A stretch of 64,000 nt of DNA, taken from Runella limosa DSM 17973. Lineage in GTDB: Bacteria; Bacteroidota; Bacteroidia; Cytophagales; Spirosomataceae. The stretch is taken from NCBI RefSeq assembly GCF_000482465.1, contig NZ_KI519425.1, positions 68,890-132,889 on the forward strand, written 5' to 3'. How positions within the stretch are numbered: the stretch's first letter is position 1; each line of letters starts with the position of its first letter. Below the pieces are notes generated by a model, which made no database searches, was not told the origin of the DNA, and was given only the letters and a program-made list of their open reading frames with translations. Below are positions 56,998-64,000 of this stretch, piece by piece. The position numbers and the translations under genes were made by a program.

Positions 56998-58713
56998 CTA
57001 TTTTTTAAAAATCTTTGGCCAAATTTTGCTCCACTCTTCGCGGTCGCTAGGAAGGGGGGCATTGCGCTTGAGGTATTTGCCTTGGGCGTCCAGAATAACA
57101 GCACAAGGAGCTTGCGTTATTTCCCATTCGGCTTCTAAAAATCCGTTTTGGTATTGGGTCAGTTTTCCATGTAGTCCTCTAGTTTTACTCTTTACCACAT
57201 TTTCAAGCCACACGTTGGCTCCTTCTTTGTACTCAGCCAAATAGACAAAATTGAGCTGCCCTTTGGGTAAAGAGGCTTCTAACTGACGGGCTTCGGCGAG
57301 AGCGCGCATTCCGTATTCGTCGTTGGTCCAAAAGAGTAAATAAGTGGGCTTCCCCCGTACTTTTCTTTTGATTTCTTCCCAAAAATCACGTCCGCTCATG
57401 TAAATTTTTTGATACAGGGTGATGCCATTTCCCAATTCTGCTTCATAATTCCCTTGGGTTTGCAAACCTACGATGTCGTTTGCTTCTCGGATGATGGTGC
57501 TATCGCTGCACTCGATGTGGTGCAATTCGTCCAGCGATTTTTGGTAATAGGGTGAAGTCAAAGTAGGGCGAATGTGCTGGTACCAGACCTTTTTGTTAAA
57601 AATAGATGCCGTGTAAAGGTGCCTGACATAAAATGTGGCGTTGAGATAATCGGCTCCCATGTCCCCGAAATAGAAGCTATATTTTCGATTTTCAAGCTCA
57701 AAAGTATTGATGGATTCGAGGGTGTCACGTTTTTTGCTGAAAAGGTTATTCAGCATTGTCAAGTCTCGCGTTTTGGCCGAGCCACCCAGCGATATTTCTT
57801 GTAATTTAGTTTTGTCTTCGGGAGCGATGTCGGGAACGTACGCCAAAATCATTGAGGCTACCTTGGTAACAGGCAGTGTTGATACAGAAAGACCTGGAGT
57901 CATCAGCTGCGCATGGGCACTGAATTGTTGAAAAAAATCAGCCCGAGCAAAGGTAAGCAAACTCGATTGGTCTAAGTCTGCGACGGTTGCCGTGGGCTTT
58001 CCGTTCGCACCCATACGGTTTGTTCGTTGCTCGGCATTGGAGGGAGAAATAACCCAGAGCGAATTAGGCACGCGCTGTTCGGTTTTTTGCAAAAAAGAAT
58101 ACAATTGCGCTTTGGCGGTGTTTTCAATCGAAGAAACTACCCATTCCTCCAACAAAGGAGGAGCTTTGGTAAAGGCTGGGAGCGCGCGAAAAAACGCAAT
58201 TTGTCGGTTACTTTCGGTATCTAAATGCTGCCAGTATTTGCTTGGGTCAGTGGTGTTGGTGGTTGCTGCGGGATTGGCGGTCAACCACTTTTTGCGTTGA
58301 ACATAAAACTGAGCGTGCAAATTATTCACCTCGGCATTGACTCCTGCAAAGCGGAGTGGAATATCACTTTTGGCCAAAGAATCGGCATAAATCGTCACTT
58401 CGACAATGCCTTTACTTCCCAAGAAGGGCATCACGACGTTATTATAAGTCAAATAACACTCTTCTTTGGGATAAATGAGGGGCATTTTAAGCTCAAAACT
58501 ACCGTTGGGTTGCAAAGGGGCAGCCCGTATGATTTCGTGATTGGGTTGTAAAATATTGACCAGTGCTACCACTACCTCCGACGCTTGTCGATAAAGGCGT
58601 GCCGTGAGGTTTTCGATTTTTCCCCGCACCACCAAGGTGTCAGTTTGAGCATAACTGTTTTGGATGGACAAAAATAGCCCTAGGGTTAAGAAAAAATACC
58701 AACGGAATTTCAT
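56998..58713 (-). CDS. Secreted protein with C-terminal thioredoxin-like fold lacking CXXC
   Basis: The ATG at 58713 gives a signal peptide (MKFRWYFFLTLGLFLSIQNS, ending YAQ) and a 571-residue protein. The N-terminus resembles DUF4369-type beta domains (TDTLVVRGKIENL, NGSFELKMPLIYPKEE), the middle is helical, and the last 130 residues look like a TlpA-type thioredoxin fold (GKPTYLLFWTNDEYGMRALAEARQLE, then APCAVILDAQGKYLKRNAPLP with a cis-Pro-like ALC position). The active-site CxxC is replaced by NDEY, so disulfide chemistry is not expected. It lies 44 bp downstream of the GlmU-like gene and is probably cotranscribed with it. Confidence 0.75.
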   Translation of the reverse strand: MKFRWYFFLTLGLFLSIQNSYAQTDTLVVRGKIENLTARLYRQASEVVVALVNILQPNHEIIRAAPLQPNGSFELKMPLIYPKEECYLTYNNVVMPFLGSKGIVEVTIYADSLAKSDIPLRFAGVNAEVNNLHAQFYVQRKKWLTANPAATTNTTDPSKYWQHLDTESNRQIAFFRALPAFTKAPPLLEEWVVSSIENTAKAQLYSFLQKTEQRVPNSLWVISPSNAEQRTNRMGANGKPTATVADLDQSSLLTFARADFFQQFSAHAQLMTPGLSVSTLPVTKVASMILAYVPDIAPEDKTKLQEISLGGSAKTRDLTMLNNLFSKKRDTLESINTFELENRKYSFYFGDMGADYLNATFYVRHLYTASIFNKKVWYQHIRPTLTSPYYQKSLDELHHIECSDSTIIREANDIVGLQTQGNYEAELGNGITLYQKIYMSGRDFWEEIKRKVRGKPTYLLFWTNDEYGMRALAEARQLEASLPKGQLNFVYLAEYKEGANVWLENVVKSKTRGLHGKLTQYQNGFLEAEWEITQAPCAVILDAQGKYLKRNAPLPSDREEWSKIWPKIFKK

Positions 58714-58757
58714 AGTAGTAACGAACGAAAATTTTATGGCTCTACAAAATAGTTTAC

Positions 58758-59939
58758 TCAAAAACGCGGTCGAGTCTGCTCAAATATACTTCTTAAAATG
58801 TCTTGTTCTATTTCTCCAAAAGGAACATTTCGCCTGCTAACAGTTTCGTAGGCCACTTGAATGGCCTTTTCGAGGCGGTATTCGGTGGTGCCTTCGGCAG
58901 CGCCTCCCCATGAAAAGGAAGGAATGTGTTTTGACTGAAACCCCGCCCCAAAAACGTTGGCATTGACCCCTACGACTGTTCCTGTGTTGAACATGGTGCT
59001 GATGCCCGCTTTGGTGTAGTCGCCCATAAACAAACCACAAAACAAGCGCCCCGTGTCTTCGAGGGTATGTGTGGCGTAGCTGTATAGTTTTACGTTGGTA
59101 TAATCGTTTTTGAGGTTGGAGTTGTTGCAATTGGCTCCCAAGTTACACCATTCGCCGAGAACTGAATTTCCCAAAAAACCGTCGTGGCCTTTGTTGCTAT
59201 AACTAAAAAGAACAGAGTTGCTAATTTCTCCTCCTACTTTACAGTGAGGCCCAATGGTTGTGTTCATGCGCATTTTTGCTCCCCAGTTGACCGTTGCGCT
59301 TTCCCCCAATGAAAATGGGCCCATGACCACGCTGCCTTCGCAAATAGTTGCATTCTTTCCAATGTAAATGGGGCCATTTTCAGCGTTCAAAATCGCCGCA
59401 CGCACTTTGGCACCTTCTTCGATGAAAATATGCTCAGGAGCATAACAATGCGTGTGTGGGTCGGTTAGTGGTTGGGAAGTTCGCTGGTGGGTGATGGCTG
59501 TAAAATCAGCGTTGATTTGCGCGCCGTTTTCCACAAAAATATCCCAGATGTGTTGAATAACCGTAATAGGCTCGGGAAAAGGAATGACCGAAAGCTCGGT
59601 CTGCGGCTCTACGACTTCAAACGGCGAGCGGTAGGCAATCGTCATGCCGCTGGCGCTTACTAATACTTGCCCTTCTTCTAGCTTGTCAACGGCTTTGGCG
59701 ATTGCGGCCGTGGCACAAACAGCCCCGTTGAGGAAGGTATTATCTTGGGCGGTAATGAGCGGAAATTTATACTGAAGGTAAGGTTCGGTCAAAAAAGAAG
59801 GGGTTGTACCAAGGTAATGCACCCATTTTTCGGTCAAAGTCATAATTCCACAACGTACTTCGGAGACAGGACGGGTGAAGGTGAACGGGAGCAAATGAGG
59901 GCGGATGGCCGCGTCGTCGTACAAAATAAAATTGGTCAT
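58758..59939 (-). CDS. GlmU-like protein (nucleotidyltransferase-like + left-handed beta helix)
   Basis: The 393-residue protein starts with FILYDDAAIRPHLLPFTFTRPVSEVRCG, a Bacteroidota GlmU-family N-terminus, and has a left-handed parallel beta-helix (about 170-340) with hexapeptide repeats such as IFIEEGAKVRAAILNAENG, IYIGKNATICEGSVVMGP, and VGVNANVFGAGF. The classic GlmU GxGTRM pyrophosphorylase loop is not seen, so it may be a relative with altered activity; the helix is typical of sugar-nucleotide acyl- or nucleotidyltransferases. A TATCTTTG box lies 43 bp upstream. The first gene of a likely two-gene unit. Confidence 0.85.
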   Translation of the reverse strand: MTNFILYDDAAIRPHLLPFTFTRPVSEVRCGIMTLTEKWVHYLGTTPSFLTEPYLQYKFPLITAQDNTFLNGAVCATAAIAKAVDKLEEGQVLVSASGMTIAYRSPFEVVEPQTELSVIPFPEPITVIQHIWDIFVENGAQINADFTAITHQRTSQPLTDPHTHCYAPEHIFIEEGAKVRAAILNAENGPIYIGKNATICEGSVVMGPFSLGESATVNWGAKMRMNTTIGPHCKVGGEISNSVLFSYSNKGHDGFLGNSVLGEWCNLGANCNNSNLKNDYTNVKLYSYATHTLEDTGRLFCGLFMGDYTKAGISTMFNTGTVVGVNANVFGAGFQSKHIPSFSWGGAAEGTTEYRLEKAIQVAYETVSRRNVPFGEIEQDILRSIFEQTRPRF

Positions 59940-59982
59940 AAATCAATAAAATCTATTAGAGTTTGTAAGCCTTTGGTAGCCA

Positions 59983-59990
59983 CAAAGATA
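59983..59990 (-). promoter_or_regulatory. Bacteroidota -7 box (TATCTTTG) for the GlmU-like gene
   Basis: The minus strand reads TATCTTTG, matching TAnnTTTG, 43 bp before the ATG at 59939. Confidence 0.5.
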
Positions 59991-60009
59991 AGTTTTGCGC
60001 AAAATTTAT

Positions 60010-60017
60010 TAGGTTTG
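60010..60017 (+). promoter_or_regulatory. Bacteroidota -7 box (TAGGTTTG) for the tagaturonate reductase gene
   Basis: TAGGTTTG matches TAnnTTTG and ends 48 bp before the ATG at 60066. It lies back to back with the box at 59983-59990. Confidence 0.5.
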
Positions 60018-60065
60018 CCAATACAAACATTTTTAACCTACCAAACTGCTCAATCTTTTAGAACC

Positions 60066-61556
60066 ATGCCTAAATTAACCAAACAAATTGTTGATAACGA
60101 AACCCAATATAGCCTTGACTTGCCCGTAAAAGTACTCCAATTTGGTACGGGTGTGTTGCTCAGAGGGTTGTGTGATTATTTGATTGATCAAGCCAATAAA
60201 CAACACGTTTTCAACGGACGTATTGTGGTGGTGAAATCTACCGCAGGTCTATCCGACGATTTTGCCGAGCAAGATGGTTTATATACGGTGTGTGTGCGTG
60301 GCGTGGACAGCAACGGCGAAACCATCGACGAGGCTGTGACAGTGGGGGCAATTAGCCGTGTAGTATCGGCACAAGACAATTGGCGCAGCATTTTGCAAGT
60401 AGCTCGTAATCCGCACCTCGAAGTAATTATCTCGAACACGACCGAAGTGGGAATTCAGTACGTGGAAGAAAATATTTTTCAAAATCCACCTCAATCGTTT
60501 CCTGCCAAATTGACGGCGTTTTTGTACGAACGCTTCCGCACGTATGGTGGAAAAAGAGACAAAGGCGTGGTTGTAATTCCGACGGAGTTGATTACCGACA
60601 ATGGTCTTAAACTCCGTGAATGCGTCGAAAAACTTTCTGCTTATAATGAGCTTGGTAAATTGTTTAATAAATGGTTGAAATACCATGTTAAGTTTTGTAA
60701 CTCATTGGTGGACAGGATTGTGCCAGGGAAGCCCGATGCAGCGACGCAAGCGCAATTGGAGGCAAAACTTGGGTACGAAGACAGTCTATTGACCGTAGCC
60801 GAACCGTATTATTTGTGGGCCATTGAGGGCGACGACCGCGTGAAAAAAGTGCTGTCGTTTGAGCAATTGTTTGACAATGTGATTGTTGACGAAGATATTT
60901 CCTATTACCGCGAGCGTAAGCTTCGCATTCTTAACGGAAGCCACAGTGCCTCTGCTCCGTTGGGATATTTGAGCGGGTTTGACATTACGTATCAGTGTAT
61001 GCAAGACCCTGCGATGTCGAAATACTACGAAAGTGTTATTTACGATGAAGTGGTGCCAACCTTGCCTTTTGAAGATCAACTAGCGGAATTGAAGGTATTT
61101 GCTGGTGACATCTTGAGCCGTTATCGTAACCCATTCATTCAACAAAAGTTGATTGGTATTACGCTCCAACAAACCTCGAAAATGAACGCCCGCAACGTGG
61201 CGACGATTCAGCGTTATTACAAGCAATTTGGCAGCGTACCTAAGCATTTTGCGTTAGGTTTTGCGGCTTATTTGCTTTTTATGAAAGCCGTTAAGAATGA
61301 AAATAACCAGTATTTTGGACAGCGTGGCGAGAGCTTCTACCTCATCAACGACGACCAAGCGGCCTATTTCTCTGAACAATGGCAAGGCGTGACTGTGGAG
61401 ACGGTAGGAACGCTAGTAAATGAGGTTTTGAGCAATACCAAAATTTGGGACACTAACCTGACCAAATTGGCAGGGTTTGCCGAAACTGTTACCGAGCTGT
61501 TGACCGAAATGATGACCAACGGGGTCAAAGCAACGCTCGAAAAAGCGATTTTGTAA
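60066..61556 (+). CDS. uxaB: Tagaturonate reductase (altronate dehydrogenase, mannitol dehydrogenase family)
   Basis: I take the ATG at 60066; the longer frame to 59745 overlaps the divergent gene. The 496-residue protein has the Rossmann N-terminus VKVLQFGTGVLLRG (about 21-34), then IIVVKST-like GRIVVVKSTAGLSDDF, NTTEVGIQY, and the C-terminal mannitol-dehydrogenase-type helical domain with RKLRILNGSHSASAPLGYLSG carrying the conserved lysine/asparagine/histidine region. This matches UxaB, which interconverts D-tagaturonate and D-altronate with NAD in galacturonate breakdown. Other uxa/uxu genes are not in the window, so the pathway is likely completed elsewhere. Confidence 0.88.
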   Translation: MPKLTKQIVDNETQYSLDLPVKVLQFGTGVLLRGLCDYLIDQANKQHVFNGRIVVVKSTAGLSDDFAEQDGLYTVCVRGVDSNGETIDEAVTVGAISRVVSAQDNWRSILQVARNPHLEVIISNTTEVGIQYVEENIFQNPPQSFPAKLTAFLYERFRTYGGKRDKGVVVIPTELITDNGLKLRECVEKLSAYNELGKLFNKWLKYHVKFCNSLVDRIVPGKPDAATQAQLEAKLGYEDSLLTVAEPYYLWAIEGDDRVKKVLSFEQLFDNVIVDEDISYYRERKLRILNGSHSASAPLGYLSGFDITYQCMQDPAMSKYYESVIYDEVVPTLPFEDQLAELKVFAGDILSRYRNPFIQQKLIGITLQQTSKMNARNVATIQRYYKQFGSVPKHFALGFAAYLLFMKAVKNENNQYFGQRGESFYLINDDQAAYFSEQWQGVTVETVGTLVNEVLSNTKIWDTNLTKLAGFAETVTELLTEMMTNGVKATLEKAIL

Positions 61557-61580
61557 TAATATCATTTATAAAGGTTACTT

Positions 61581-61615
61581 GCGACGGCATCGCTTAGAGC
61601 GATGCCGTCGCTTTA
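61581..61615 (+). terminator. Perfect 13-bp hairpin terminator after uxaB
   Basis: GCGACGGCATCGC (61581-61593) and GCGATGCCGTCGC (61599-61611) pair perfectly with loop TTAGA, followed by TTTAT, 24 bp after the stop. Confidence 0.85.
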
Positions 61616-61636
61616 TCTCATTAATTTTAAGCCAGT

Positions 61637-62275
61637 ATGTTTAAAAACAAATTTGTCATCGGATTGATTGTAGCGGTTCTTGTGGGGGTCATTGGCTACA
61701 CATTTTTGGGCGAAGAAACAACCGTGTCGGAAGCGGATTATGCGGCAGAAATGGCGCAAGAGCGCAAAGACAAAGACAAGTTTTTTCGCGATTCGGAGGA
61801 GTCTCCTTTTCGTAAAACGGGCGATTTTAAAGGTATTAATTATTTCTCTCCGAGCTCTATTTATAAAGTAGTCGCAACGGTGGTGCCTTACCACGCTACT
61901 GATAAAAAAGTCAATGTGCCAATGACCGACGGGACAACGGTAGCATACGAAAAATACGGTTTTGCGGAATTTACGTTGCCAGGAGAGAGCGCCGCTGCTG
62001 ACCTTAACGTGTATCGTTTGCTGATTTACAAACATGAATCAGGGCTGTCGATTTTGTTTCGTGATGCCACTGCGCCCAAAGAAACCTACGGCGGTGGACG
62101 TTACTTAGATTTTAAAATTGACGATGTAAAAGATAGTAAGTTGACGATTGATTTTAACAAAGCTTATAATCCTTACTGCGCGTATAATCACGAATATTCG
62201 TGCCCCATTCCTCCCAAAGAAAACACCCTACCTGTGCGGGTAGAAGCAGGCGAAAAAATCTACCACCAAGAATAA
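61637..62275 (+). CDS. DUF1684 family protein
   Basis: The 212-residue protein has an N-terminal anchor (MFKNKFVIGLIVAVLVGVIGYTFL) and a DUF1684 body: DSEESPFRKTGDFKGINYFSPSSIYKV, FAEFTLPGE, LFRDATAPKETYGGGRYLDF, and the conserved C-terminus NPYCAYNHEYSCPIPPKEN followed by LPVRVEAGEK. The two cysteines in that motif are a hallmark. The family is common in Bacteroidota and Actinobacteria and uncharacterised; it is thought to be extracytoplasmic. Confidence 0.9.
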   Translation: MFKNKFVIGLIVAVLVGVIGYTFLGEETTVSEADYAAEMAQERKDKDKFFRDSEESPFRKTGDFKGINYFSPSSIYKVVATVVPYHATDKKVNVPMTDGTTVAYEKYGFAEFTLPGESAAADLNVYRLLIYKHESGLSILFRDATAPKETYGGGRYLDFKIDDVKDSKLTIDFNKAYNPYCAYNHEYSCPIPPKENTLPVRVEAGEKIYHQE

Positions 62276-62333
62276 GGGAAAGAGACAGTTTTTTTTCCTA
62301 TATTCGTTGGTAAACTAATCTACGCGACACCTC

Positions 62334-63017
62334 ATGAAATGGTCATTTGTTATTCAGCAAAAAGTAAAAGCATCGTTGCTTCTAGGCGGAATTATGGTTG
62401 TAATTTTGCTGAGTGCCTTTGTGTCGCGCATGAGTTTGGATAACATCGATCACTCGCTGTCGTCTATCTACCAAGATCGATTGGTGCCCACCGTCGATAT
62501 TGTGTATTTGAGCGAGCATTTATACTCAAAGCGCTTGTTGTTGGAACAAGGGCTAGAAAAAAATGCGGCTACTTCGTGGCAAGAACTAGGCAAACAACTC
62601 TCGGTTCATACCCAAAAGATTGATTCCTTATTGGTAGAATTTCAGAAAACAAAGTTGGTGGAGGAGGAAGTGAAAGCGCTAAATGCGTTGAAGACTCACG
62701 CCCAAGCTTATGCGACGTTAGAACAAAAAATTGTACGATTAGCCGCTCAAGCAGCGCAAGAAGAAGGCAAGCAGCTTTTTCAGTCGGAAGGGAGCCAATT
62801 GTTTCAGCAGTCGATTCATCGGTTGAGTGAACTGACCAAAATTCAGTCGGTAGTCGGGCAAAAACTTATCAAAGATTCGCACACAGAAACGTATTACTGC
62901 AATCTGCTTTCAAATCTTCAAATCATCATTACCATCATTATCGGTACGATCGTGGTGTCGTTAGTAGTAAATTCCAAAATCATTCGTCAAGATTCCCAGC
63001 CTTTCCATTTGAATTAG
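62334..63017 (+). CDS. Stand-alone four-helix-bundle (MCP-type) sensor membrane protein
   Basis: The 227-residue protein has an N-terminal helix (about 12-32), a four-helix-bundle sensor domain (about 33-190; SRMSLDNIDHSLSSIYQDRLVPTVDIVYLSEHLYSKRLLLEQGL), and a second membrane helix (about 194-213). DRLVP is typical of 4HB_MCP_1 domains. It lacks HAMP, methyl-accepting and kinase domains and ends 14 residues after the second helix. A TATATTCG stretch (62299-62306) may be a weak promoter. It may sense a small periplasmic ligand and signal through a partner, which is inference. Confidence 0.8.
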   Translation: MKWSFVIQQKVKASLLLGGIMVVILLSAFVSRMSLDNIDHSLSSIYQDRLVPTVDIVYLSEHLYSKRLLLEQGLEKNAATSWQELGKQLSVHTQKIDSLLVEFQKTKLVEEEVKALNALKTHAQAYATLEQKIVRLAAQAAQEEGKQLFQSEGSQLFQQSIHRLSELTKIQSVVGQKLIKDSHTETYYCNLLSNLQIIITIIIGTIVVSLVVNSKIIRQDSQPFHLN

Positions 63018-63105
63018 GGAAAAACTTTTTGAAAAAACAGCGCTTCGTGTGCAACTTGAGCTTGAGATTTTGCATCTATTTAACAAAACACAAACTCATA
63101 CAACC

Positions 63106-64000
63106 ATGAAAGCCATCGTATTTACATTATCGTTCGTTTTAGTCGCTTTTGCCGCATTCTCTCAAAAGGACAACGAAACCCCTTATTTTACCAAAACATT
63201 TAGCGCTTCGGCTATCAAAGCCCTGCAAGTACGTACTTCGGGTGGAAGCATTCGCGTAGCGGGAAGCACCAACGAACCCAAAGTTGAAATGTACGTACGT
63301 TCTAACAATTGGAACGGAAGTTCAGAATTGAGCAAAGAAGAAATTGACGAACGCCTCAAAGAATACGAAGTGCGCGTAGCAATGGAAGGCGAAACGCTCG
63401 TTTGCCGCGTGAAACGCAAAAATGAAGACGAAAAATGGGACTGGAAGCGCTCATTGAGTATTTCATTTAAAATTATTGTTCCCGAAAAAACAGCTACCGA
63501 TTTGGTTACTAGCGGAGGAAGTATCCGTTTGGCGAATTTGTCGGGAACGCAAAGCTTTTCTACCAGTGGAGGTAGCCTGCATTTGGACGATTTGGCGGGT
63601 AATGTCAAAGGCCGTACGTCGGGTGGCAGCATTCATTTGGCAAAATGCCGTGAGCAAATCGACCTTAGCACCAGTGGTGGTAGCATCCATGCTGACGAAT
63701 GCAAAGGTGACATCAAACTCGTAACTTCAGGCGGAAGCATTGAACTTAATCAAGTTGATGGTGTTTTGAAGGCCAGTACGAGTGGTGGAAGCATCAGAGG
63801 AGGCGGTATCAGAGGTGAACTAACGGCGTCAACTTCGGGTGGTTCGATTCGTTTGAACGATGTAGCGGCGTCGTTGCGGGCATCAACAAGCGCAGGAAGT
63901 ATCCACGCGGACATCGTATCGGTAGGCCAATTTTTAGATTTATCAACGTCAGCAGGTGGTATTCACGTTCAAATGCCACTCAACAAAGGCATGGAGCTTG
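63106..64000 (+). CDS. DUF4097-like secreted repeat protein (partial, C-terminus outside window)
   Basis: The protein begins with a signal peptide (MKAIVFTLSFVLVAFAAFSQ) and runs off the right edge after 298 codons. It is built of beta-strand repeats of about 16-20 residues marked by TSGGSI or variants: TSGGSIRVAG (from residue 44), TSGGSIRLAN, TSGGSLHLDD, TSGGSIHLAK, TSGGSIHADE, TSGGSIELNQ, TSGGSIRGGG, TSGGSIRLND, TSAGSIHADI, TSAGGIHVQM. This repeat pattern is that of the DUF4097/beta-helix family of putative adhesins. It is probably surface or periplasmic. No catalytic site is visible. Confidence 0.85.
   Translation, partial: MKAIVFTLSFVLVAFAAFSQKDNETPYFTKTFSASAIKALQVRTSGGSIRVAGSTNEPKVEMYVRSNNWNGSSELSKEEIDERLKEYEVRVAMEGETLVCRVKRKNEDEKWDWKRSLSISFKIIVPEKTATDLVTSGGSIRLANLSGTQSFSTSGGSLHLDDLAGNVKGRTSGGSIHLAKCREQIDLSTSGGSIHADECKGDIKLVTSGGSIELNQVDGVLKASTSGGSIRGGGIRGELTASTSGGSIRLNDVAASLRASTSAGSIHADIVSVGQFLDLSTSAGGIHVQMPLNKGMEL

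Noticed and set aside
63476-63724. Plus- and minus-strand frames inside the DUF4097-like gene (also 63183-63632 and 63463-63690)
   Set aside because: Periodic DNA of the TSGGSI repeats keeps other frames open; the main frame has a signal peptide and regular repeats.
1-64000. Search for tRNA, rRNA, CRISPR arrays and complete insertion sequences
   Set aside because: No T-loop GGTTCRA-type motifs in a tRNA context, no rRNA conserved blocks, no repeat-spacer array and no transposase with terminal repeats were found by eye; small tRNA-like structures cannot be fully excluded without a covariance-model search.

Overview
The window looks like chromosomal DNA of a free-living Bacteroidota in the order Cytophagales, probably Spirosomaceae (Runella-like). 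The signs are a SusC/SusD pair, a type IX secretion (T9SS) C-terminal sorting domain, many secreted lipoproteins and beta-barrels, Bacteroidota-only families (DUF4301, DUF2851, GlmU-like LbH protein, Bacteroidota-type PurM), starts without Shine-Dalgarno sequences, and repeated TAnnTTTG promoter boxes. I see no rRNA, tRNA, CRISPR array, prophage or complete insertion sequence. The assignment to a genus is inference.

Layout. 0-7 kb: partial DUF4301 gene, Nudix hydrolase, Rpn-type nuclease, and a lipoprotein followed by a T9SS-exported purple-acid-phosphatase-like enzyme, then a small beta-barrel. 7-16 kb: penicillin-acylase-type hydrolase with a small membrane protein, AI-2E-family permease, beta-propeller protein, NfeD-like/flotillin operon, and an AAA ATPase (DUF4143) whose promoter is covered by three evenly spaced repeats. 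16-22 kb: sterol-desaturase-like oxygenase, AT-rich WD40-like lipoprotein, and alaS with a duplicated tail and a nested-palindrome element downstream. 22-30 kb: DUF3592, a DUF6883/DUF4926 pair, purM, Tat-exported Gfo/Idh/MocA oxidoreductase, class C beta-lactamase-like hydrolase, ICMT-like methyltransferase, sulfatase and an SDR. 30-36 kb: beta-barrel, a vWA lipoprotein divergent from an ECF sigma / anti-sigma-like pair, and an SDR lacking the catalytic Tyr. 36-47 kb: aldo-keto reductase, second sterol-desaturase-like protein, ArsS radical SAM with its CMD partner, RNase R, and a 1657-residue secreted protein of unknown function. 47-64 kb: DUF2851, M28 peptidase, DUF1361, SusC/SusD, EamA transporter, thioredoxin-fold-like protein with GlmU-like transferase, tagaturonate reductase, DUF1684, a stand-alone four-helix sensor, and a partial DUF4097-like repeat protein.

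Most genes look like housekeeping or ordinary accessory genes. The parts that deserve attention are: (1) the sigma/anti-sigma/vWA locus, in which two signalling proteins carry the SusC N-terminal module, including an EVVVTG stretch; (2) the operator array at the DUF4143 ATPase; (3) the duplicated alaS tail whose differences are all synonymous or an in-frame codon loss; (4) several families of dispersed palindromic repeats between genes, and one inside alaS.
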